Shown piece after piece: positions 58,624 to 64,000 of a stretch of 64,000 nucleotides of DNA. The translations under genes and the position numbers were made by a program. The stretch's first letter is position 1; every line of letters begins with the position of its first letter. The notes under the pieces are model-generated. The model made no database searches. It was not told where the DNA came from and worked only from the letters and a program-made list of their open reading frames with translations. The DNA comes from Eikenella longinqua (lineage in GTDB: Bacteria > Pseudomonadota > Gammaproteobacteria > Burkholderiales > Neisseriaceae), in contig NZ_LXSL01000028.1 in the NCBI RefSeq assembly GCF_001648355.1, positions 62,001 through 126,000 of the forward strand. The letters are read 5' to 3'.

Positions 58624-59424
58624 ATGCAAATCAAATATCTGGATCAAGTTCGCGCCCGCAACCCGCTGGTGCACAACATCACCAACATCGTATCCGCCAA
58701 CTTCTCCGCCAACGGCCTGCTCGCCATCGGCGCCTCGCCGATTATGGCCGACAGCGTGGACGAAATGGACGAACTCGCCGCCGCCAGCTCGGCTGTGGTG
58801 CTCAATATCGGCACGCTGAACGTGCACAAAGTGGAAGCCATGCTCGCCGCCGGCAAATCCGCCAACCGCGCCGGCGTGCCGGTGGTGCTCGATCCGGTGG
58901 GCGCAGGCTTCACGGCGCTGCGGCGCGACACCACGGCGCGGCTGCTGCGCGAAATCCGCTTCGCCGCCGTGCGCGGCAATGCCGGCGAAATGGCGCACAT
59001 TGCCGGCGTGGCATGGCAGGCCAAAGGCGTGGACGCGGGCAGCGGCTCGGCCGATTTGCAAGAAATCGCCCAACGCATCGCGCAGCAACACGGCTGCATC
59101 GCCGCCATCAGCGGCGAAACCGACTACGTTTCCGACGGCAGCCGCACCGCCAAGCTGAATAACGGCACGCCGCTGTTTCCGAAAGTTACCGCTTCCGGCT
59201 GCCTGCTCAGCACCGTGGTGGGCGCCTTTGCCGCCGTGGCCGCGCCGGGCGATATGCTGCACGCCGTGGCCGAAGCCTGCACCGTATATGCCGTGGCCGG
59301 CGAGCTGGCGGCGCAAGGCTTGCAGGACACGCAGAGCGGCTCGTTTGCCGTGTCGCTCATCGACCATCTCGGTTCGATTAGCGCGCGGCAAGCTGCCGAT
59401 CGGGCACGCGTGGAATGGATTTAA
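58624..59424 (+). CDS. thiM: hydroxyethylthiazole kinase
   Basis: A 266-residue salvage kinase that phosphorylates the thiazole half of thiamine. PLVHNITNIVSANFSANGLLA (ends diagnostic) and the metal/substrate motif MADSVDEMDEL are at the N-terminus; PVVLDPVGAG and VRGNAGEMAHIAG follow; the catalytic cysteine region is VTASGCLLSTVVGAF. The ATG at 58624 has an AAGGAG ribosome site. It precedes thiD by 23 bases, so the two form a TPP-regulated unit. Confidence 0.96.
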   Translation: MQIKYLDQVRARNPLVHNITNIVSANFSANGLLAIGASPIMADSVDEMDELAAASSAVVLNIGTLNVHKVEAMLAAGKSANRAGVPVVLDPVGAGFTALRRDTTARLLREIRFAAVRGNAGEMAHIAGVAWQAKGVDAGSGSADLQEIAQRIAQQHGCIAAISGETDYVSDGSRTAKLNNGTPLFPKVTASGCLLSTVVGAFAAVAAPGDMLHAVAEACTVYAVAGELAAQGLQDTQSGSFAVSLIDHLGSISARQAADRARVEWI

Positions 59425-59447
59425 CCAATTGAATGAGGAGGGTAATC

Positions 59448-60263
59448 ATGGCAACAATCGCACAGGCGCTCACCATCGCCGGCTCCGACAGCGGCGGCGG
59501 CGCGGGCATTCAGGCCGATTTGAAAAGCTTCCAAATGCGCGGCGTGTTCGGCATGAGCGTGCTCACCGCCGTTACCGCGCAAAACACGCTGGGCGTGCAG
59601 GCCATCCACGGAGTGCCGCTGGATATTATCCGCGCGCAAATCGATTCCATCGCCGCCGACTTTCAGGTAGCCGCCTGCAAAATCGGCATGCTGGGCACAG
59701 CGGAAACCATTGAATGCGTGGCCGAAAAGCTGGCGGGCAAACCGTTTGGCCGGCTGGTGGTCGATCCCGTGATGGTGGCCAAGGGCGGCGCGCCGCTGTT
59801 GCAGCAAAACGCCGTCTCCGCGCTCAAACGCCATCTGCTGCCGCTCGCCGACGTGCTCACGCCCAACCTGCCCGAAGCCGAAGCGCTCACCAGCATCGCC
59901 ATCCAAAGCGATGCCGATGCCGAACGCGCCGCCCGCCTGTTGCAGGAAGCCGGCGTGCACACCGTGGTGATCAAAGGCGGGCACAGCGACGGCTCGCAAA
60001 GCGAAATCTGCCGCGACTGGGTGTTTATGCCCGACACGCAGTTCACGCTGGAAAGCCCGCGCTTCCCCACGCCGCACACCCACGGCACCGGCTGCACCTT
60101 CTCCGCCTGCCTCACCGCCGAGCTGGCCAAAGGCGCAAGCGTGGAGGCCGCCGTGCACACCGCCAAGCAGTGCATCACCGCCGCCATCTCCCACCCGCTC
60201 AACATCGGCCACGGCCACGGCCCGGTAAACCATTGGGCGTTTCGGGCAGAGCCGGAAATTTAA
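59448..60263 (+). CDS. thiD: hydroxymethylpyrimidine (phosphate) kinase ThiD
   Basis: A 271-residue kinase that phosphorylates HMP twice for thiamine synthesis. The family start is ALTIAGSDSGGGAGIQADLK; VVDPVMVAKGGAPLL and the anion-hole motif HTHGTGCTFSA follow. The ATG at 59448 has a GAGGAGGG ribosome site. It completes the thiM-thiD salvage unit. A DUS encodes FQVAACKIGM inside the domain. Confidence 0.96.
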   Translation: MATIAQALTIAGSDSGGGAGIQADLKSFQMRGVFGMSVLTAVTAQNTLGVQAIHGVPLDIIRAQIDSIAADFQVAACKIGMLGTAETIECVAEKLAGKPFGRLVVDPVMVAKGGAPLLQQNAVSALKRHLLPLADVLTPNLPEAEALTSIAIQSDADAERAARLLQEAGVHTVVIKGGHSDGSQSEICRDWVFMPDTQFTLESPRFPTPHTHGTGCTFSACLTAELAKGASVEAAVHTAKQCITAAISHPLNIGHGHGPVNHWAFRAEPEI

Positions 60264-60372
60264 TTTCTGCGGCACGTGATGCGCATCAGGCTACCCGAAT
60301 TTTTCAGGTAGCCTGTTTTGATTGGAGGCTACCTGAAAAATCGGCATGACGTTCATCTTCCTAACTGAATGT

Positions 60373-60876
60373 CTAATAACCCAATTTCTTAGCTAACACT
60401 TCGGCAAGCGTATTGCCTGCCCAAATGATTTCATCAACGGTTTCGCCAAGGTTGCCCGAATCGTTCATCACCACGGGCGGCGGATGGCCGCTTGCGGCTT
60501 GGTGCGGCCGGAAATCGTAGCAATAGAATATGCCGCCGCCGTCAAACGCAATCGGCATCAGGTTGGGCGCGTAGTGCCAAAATTGGTAGGCAAAATAAAA
60601 CGACACCACTTCTGCGGGCAAAAAATAGCCGAAATCCTGCCCGTTGCCCACTATCCCGCCGCTCACCGAATACTGCCAAAGCTGCGCCAGTTCTTTGGGA
60701 ATAGAAAAATGGGGAGGCAGGCAAAATGCGGTGGCATCCAGCTGCGCGGCGTAGGCTTCCAAGCAGCGCAATGCGTCGGCACGCTCGGCTTCGGGCAAGG
60801 GCGCGCGGAATGCGGCCATATCGCCGGCAGCGGCGGGATGTTGTTTGTCGTAAAACTCAAAGGATTGATACCACAT
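60373..60876 (-). CDS. SMI1/KNR4 (SUKH) family protein
   Basis: A 167-residue protein of the SUKH superfamily. The strand-helix pattern with GNGQDFGYFLPAEVVSFY and PIAFDGGGIFYCYDFR is characteristic. In bacteria many SUKH proteins are immunity proteins for polymorphic toxins, but no toxin gene is next to it, so it may be a lone housekeeping or orphan immunity gene. Composition is normal for the window. It starts at 60876 with MWYQSFEFYDK. Confidence 0.78.
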   Translation of the reverse strand: MWYQSFEFYDKQHPAAAGDMAAFRAPLPEAERADALRCLEAYAAQLDATAFCLPPHFSIPKELAQLWQYSVSGGIVGNGQDFGYFLPAEVVSFYFAYQFWHYAPNLMPIAFDGGGIFYCYDFRPHQAASGHPPPVVMNDSGNLGETVDEIIWAGNTLAEVLAKKLGY

Positions 60877-61252
60877 GGTTTTGTCCTTTCGGTGAGGGGC
60901 TGGGCAATCTGTGTTCCATCGCTGTGATTGAGTTTCGCAGAAATTCGGCTTCGGCGCAGCTAACTATTTTGGCTTGGCTGGCATCTGCTTTTCTGCGGAA
61001 GCCTCTTTTCAGCTAGCCTAACCATTTTCAGGTAGCCTCTGTGGCGGCACATTATTCGGCGCACACTCAATGCTGCAAACTTTTCAGGTAGCCTGCATGC
61101 AGACAGGCTACCTGAAAACCGGCTACCTGAAAAATCCCCGCCACACTCTCCGCCCCTCTTCCCGCCGAAAACTTGCCAAACGCCCGCCTTTCGGGCAAAG
61201 TTCGCCCATTTTGGCGGCGGCCGCACCGCCCCGTTTGCACACACCTTTCCCT
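60877..61252. other. gene-free stretch with DUS and repeat fragments
   Basis: About 375 bases between the SUKH gene and the RDD gene. DUS copies lie near 61026, 61082, 61109 and 61121; those at 61082 and 61109 form an inverted pair around TGCATGCA. Degenerate copies (CAGCTAGCCTAA at 61011) and a fragment of the hairpin repeat near 60930 are present. No gene or promoter could be singled out. Confidence 0.6.
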
Positions 61253-62026
61253 ATGTCCGAAACCTTCTCCTCACGGCTGGATACCCTGCTCAAAGTAGAA
61301 ACGCCGGAAGCCATTGATATTTATCTGCGTCCGGCTTCGGTGTTCGCCCGCTCGCGCGCCTGGTTTGTCGATTTCATCATCCGCATGGTTTGGATAACGG
61401 TCTCCACCATGCTGCTCACTTTCGTTTTTCAAGATGCTTTGAGTTACTCCGGCAACGATTTTGGCAAAGGCCTGTTTTTCTTCCTGCTGTTTGTAAACGG
61501 CTTCTTCACCGTGTGGCTGTATTTCGTGGTATTTGAAGTGTGGTGGCACGGGCAAACGCCGGGCAAGAAAATCTTCGGCCTGCGCGTGGTCAACGACAAC
61601 GGCACGCACATCACTTGGTCGGCCTCGCTCTTGCGCAACCTGTTGCGCGTGTTCGACGCCATGCCGATGTTTTACGGCGTGGGGCTGGTTACCGGCCTGT
61701 GCAACCCCTACGGCCGCCGCCTGGGCGATATTCTGGCTTCCACCGTGGTGGTATATGTCGACAAAACCCGCGGCCAGGCGCAGCGCATGGATTTGGGCGG
61801 CGTACAGGCCGTTATCCCGCCGGTGGCGCTCACCCGCGAAGAGCAGCAGGCGATTTTGAGCTTTGTGGAGCGCCGCCGCCACCTGAGCGCGGCTCGTACT
61901 GCCGAGCTGGCGCAGATGATGGCCGGCGCCATCTTCGGCCGGCAGGAAAACGAACGCGCCGCCGAGCAGCTGATTTTGGGCTTGGGCAAATACTACGCGG
62001 GCGAACAGAGGGGGGCAGCCGAATGA
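61253..62026 (+). CDS. RDD-family membrane protein
   Basis: A 257-residue protein. The RDD domain (about 25-170) has SRAWFVDFIIRMVW, WWHGQTPGKKIFGLRVV and the Arg-Asp pair in RRLGDILAST, with three membrane segments. The C-terminal part is soluble and helical. RDD proteins are poorly understood; some act as ion antiporters. First gene of an operon: its TGA overlaps the ATG of the SpoIIM-like gene. The start at 61253 gives the usual N-terminus. Confidence 0.85.
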   Translation: MSETFSSRLDTLLKVETPEAIDIYLRPASVFARSRAWFVDFIIRMVWITVSTMLLTFVFQDALSYSGNDFGKGLFFFLLFVNGFFTVWLYFVVFEVWWHGQTPGKKIFGLRVVNDNGTHITWSASLLRNLLRVFDAMPMFYGVGLVTGLCNPYGRRLGDILASTVVVYVDKTRGQAQRMDLGGVQAVIPPVALTREEQQAILSFVERRRHLSAARTAELAQMMAGAIFGRQENERAAEQLILGLGKYYAGEQRGAAE

Positions 62027-63003
62027 GGCAGTTGTTTTTCGAAGAGCAGCATCAGGCGTTTTGGCGCGCGTTCGAGCAGGATTTGCAAAAGCTGGAAGCG
62101 CGGCGCGGCAGCCTGCCCGCCAAGCAGATTACCCTGTTTGTGCAAGACTACCGCACCGTGTGCCACCACCTTGCAGTGGCCACCGACCGCTGCTATTCCG
62201 GCGGCCTCACCGACTATCTGCAATACCTGTGCGAGCGGGCGCACCAGCTTTTGTATGTGGGGCAGCAAGTGTCGCTGTGGGTGCGCTTCCGCGATTTTGT
62301 GCGGCACGGCTTCCCGCAGCTGGTGCGGTGCGAGAAAAAACTGGTGTGGCTGGCACACGCGCTGTTTTACCTGCCGTTTGCCGTGGCCTTCCTGCTCACG
62401 GCTTTCGTGCCGGAGAGCGTGGACAAAATCGCCGGCCTGGGTCAGGGCCCGGAATTGGCCGATTCCTACAAGGAAATGATGGAGCAATACGCCGCCGGCA
62501 GCAACCGCGAGGCTTGGCAAAACTTCACCATGGCCGGCTTCTATATTTTCAACAACATCACCATCGCATTTCAAAGTTTCGTCAGCGGCATCCTGTTCGG
62601 TTTGGGTACGGTGTATGTAACCGTGAGCAACGGCTGGATCATCGGCGGGGCGATGGGCTATATGGTGAAAGACCCGGCCGGGCCGGCCTTTTTCTCCTTC
62701 GTGGGCGCGCACGGCGCGTTCGAGCTCACCGGCATTGTACTGGCGGCGGCGGGCGGCCTGCGTTTGGGTTTGGCGCTGCTCAACCCGCAGGGCTTGTCGC
62801 GCCGCGATGCGCTGCGCATCCAGGGCAAACAGGCGGTGGGCTTGATGAACGGCGGCTTTCTGTTGCTGTTTATCGCTGCGTTTATTGAGGGCTTTTGGTC
62901 GCCGATTACCAGCATTCCGATGATGTTTAAATATATGGTTTCCGTGGTGATGTGGCTGTTGGTGTATGCCTATCTGCTGTATGCGGGAAGGAGGGCGGCA
63001 TGA
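62023..63003 (+). CDS. SpoIIM-like (stage II sporulation protein M) membrane protein
   Basis: A 326-residue membrane protein with five or six helices in the second half (from about residue 110). NNITIAFQSFVSGILFGLGT and the HGAFELTGIVLAAAGGLRLG block are the SpoIIM/DUF95 signatures. In sporulators SpoIIM is part of a peptidoglycan-remodelling complex; in Proteobacteria the family sits in RDD and MoxR-type operons and its job is unknown. Overlaps both neighbours by four bases. Confidence 0.88.
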   Translation: MRQLFFEEQHQAFWRAFEQDLQKLEARRGSLPAKQITLFVQDYRTVCHHLAVATDRCYSGGLTDYLQYLCERAHQLLYVGQQVSLWVRFRDFVRHGFPQLVRCEKKLVWLAHALFYLPFAVAFLLTAFVPESVDKIAGLGQGPELADSYKEMMEQYAAGSNREAWQNFTMAGFYIFNNITIAFQSFVSGILFGLGTVYVTVSNGWIIGGAMGYMVKDPAGPAFFSFVGAHGAFELTGIVLAAAGGLRLGLALLNPQGLSRRDALRIQGKQAVGLMNGGFLLLFIAAFIEGFWSPITSIPMMFKYMVSVVMWLLVYAYLLYAGRRAA

Positions 63004-64000
63004 ATATTTGGGAAACCCGCCTCAATTTCCGCCCGCGCAGCGGCTGGGAAGCGCTGGATTTGGGCGCGCGCCTGTTTCAGGAGCGGCCTTGGTTGTATAT
63101 GGGCGTGTGGGCAAGCTTGTCGCTGCCGGTGTATGCCTTGGTGTTGCTGCTGTGCTGGCAGCGGCCGCAGTGGGCGGGGCTGCTGATTTGGTGGCTCAAG
63201 CCGCTGTTTGAGGCGCCGGTGTTGTGGCTGATGTCGCAGCAGGTGTTTGAGCCGCTGCCGCCATACCGGCAATGCGTGCGCGCGGCTTTGGGGCAGATGT
63301 GGCGGCCGCGCCTGATTGGCGATTTAACCTGGCGGCGCTTCAGCTTCCGCCGCAGTTTGGTGCTGCCGGTAACGCTGCTGGAGCGTTTGTCGGGCCAAAA
63401 CCACCAGCGCCGCTGCAACGAGCTTTCGCGCCAGAGCGGCGGCGGGGCGGTGTGGCTCACCTTTTTCGGCATCCATCTGGAGATGATTCTGAGCCTCGGC
63501 CTGCTCAGCCTGTTGTTTTGGCTGTGGGTGGGCGATCCTGCGCAAAATATCGTGGGCAACCCCTTCAGCGGGATGCGTTCCACCCAGGCGCTGACGCAAA
63601 TCGGCGCATTGATTGATGCCGGGGAAGGGCGCGTGTTTGAGTATCTCACAGACGTGCTGTATATGATTTTGCTGTGTTTCTGGGGGCCTTTGTATGTGGC
63701 TTGCGGCTTCATGCTGTATCTGAACGCGCGCACCCGCGCCGAGGGCTGGGACATCCGCTTGGCCGCCCGCAAAATCCAAGACCGCCTGCTGGGGCAGAGC
63801 AGCACGCTGTGGGCGCTGCTGCTGGCTGTGTTTATCGGCTTCGGTTTTTCAGGTAGCCTGCATGCCGAACCGCTGCCCAACCAAGGCCGTATCGAGCAGG
63901 TGCGCCAAGAGACCTTGGAAAAACCGCCGTTCCGGCAGCTGAAAACCGACACCGAATACTGCTGGCGCAGCTGCAACAAACAGCAGCAGAGCCGCCACCC
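63000..64000 (+). CDS. membrane protein of the RDD-SpoIIM operon (runs off the window)
   Basis: An open frame from the ATG at 63000 (overlapping the SpoIIM stop) continues past 64000, giving more than 330 residues. There are four or five hydrophobic segments (for example YMGVWASLSLPVYALVLLL and ILSLGLLSLLFWLWVG). After about residue 285 a DUS encodes GFGFSGSLHAEP, followed by a hydrophilic, probably periplasmic part. I expect a DUF4129-like tail by context, but it is not seen. Function unknown. Confidence 0.75.
   Translation, partial: MNIWETRLNFRPRSGWEALDLGARLFQERPWLYMGVWASLSLPVYALVLLLCWQRPQWAGLLIWWLKPLFEAPVLWLMSQQVFEPLPPYRQCVRAALGQMWRPRLIGDLTWRRFSFRRSLVLPVTLLERLSGQNHQRRCNELSRQSGGGAVWLTFFGIHLEMILSLGLLSLLFWLWVGDPAQNIVGNPFSGMRSTQALTQIGALIDAGEGRVFEYLTDVLYMILLCFWGPLYVACGFMLYLNARTRAEGWDIRLAARKIQDRLLGQSSTLWALLLAVFIGFGFSGSLHAEPLPNQGRIEQVRQETLEKPPFRQLKTDTEYCWRSCNKQQQSRH

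Overview
The window looks like a piece of chromosome from Eikenella (Neisseriaceae, Betaproteobacteria). The main evidence is the 12-mer AGGCTACCTGAA and its complement, which occurs dozens of times between and inside genes. This is the Eikenella dialect of the neisserial DNA uptake sequence (DUS). Gene order and protein sequences are also neisserial (lspA-ispH, trxA-rho, the LpxL1 acyltransferase, ptsN-hprK-rapZ, bioH-bioC), and the window carries Correia-type elements (CREE) and a Zur box of the Neisseria form. Almost everything is housekeeping chromosome. No prophage, conjugative island or CRISPR array is visible.

Layout. 0-5.5 kb: end of a hemerythrin gene, bfd, lspA, ispH, a CREE, a pilin-like membrane protein and groES-groL with a sigma-32-type promoter. 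5.5-14 kb is the accessory part: a DUS cluster, a LysE exporter with a divergent LysR regulator, a frameshifted IS1016-type element, a membrane metallophosphoesterase, a decayed IS256-variant element next to a truncated gene, a frameshifted membrane protein, a TauE/SafE protein, upp, and a tRNA gene with an odd class I tyrosine-type structure. 14-32 kb: a slipin gene broken by an amber codon, trxA-rho, cysE, lpxL, two PaaI thioesterases, scpA, gltX, hda with a HAD phosphatase, cutA broken by an ochre codon, ilvA and a D,D-carboxypeptidase. 33-47 kb: aspS, zinc-regulated rpmE2-rpmJ2, rlpA, trmL, comF, bioH-bioC, rapZ-hprK-ptsN, ubiA-ubiC and parE. 47-64 kb: rlmJ, two iron- or oxygen-controlled small RNA loci, a Sel1 protein, erpA, ribD, ruvB, a YdgA-like protein, fabI, tldD, a TPP riboswitch with thiM-thiD, a SUKH protein, and an RDD-SpoIIM-membrane protein operon running off the end.

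The most interesting content lies between the genes. I see a probable FNR-activated small RNA (AniS-like, 47851-47988), a probable Fur-repressed small RNA (NrrF-like, 56311-56455), a complete Zur operator, the TPP riboswitch with a repeat inserted between aptamer and terminator, and the tRNA-like gene at 13630. There is also a family of interspersed repeats of about 40 bp, usually abutting a DUS, whose hairpins show compensatory base changes. DUS, CREE and these repeats together make up most intergenic sequence, and several form terminators or have been read into proteins.

All assignments come from reading the sequence and from family knowledge; no database search was run.
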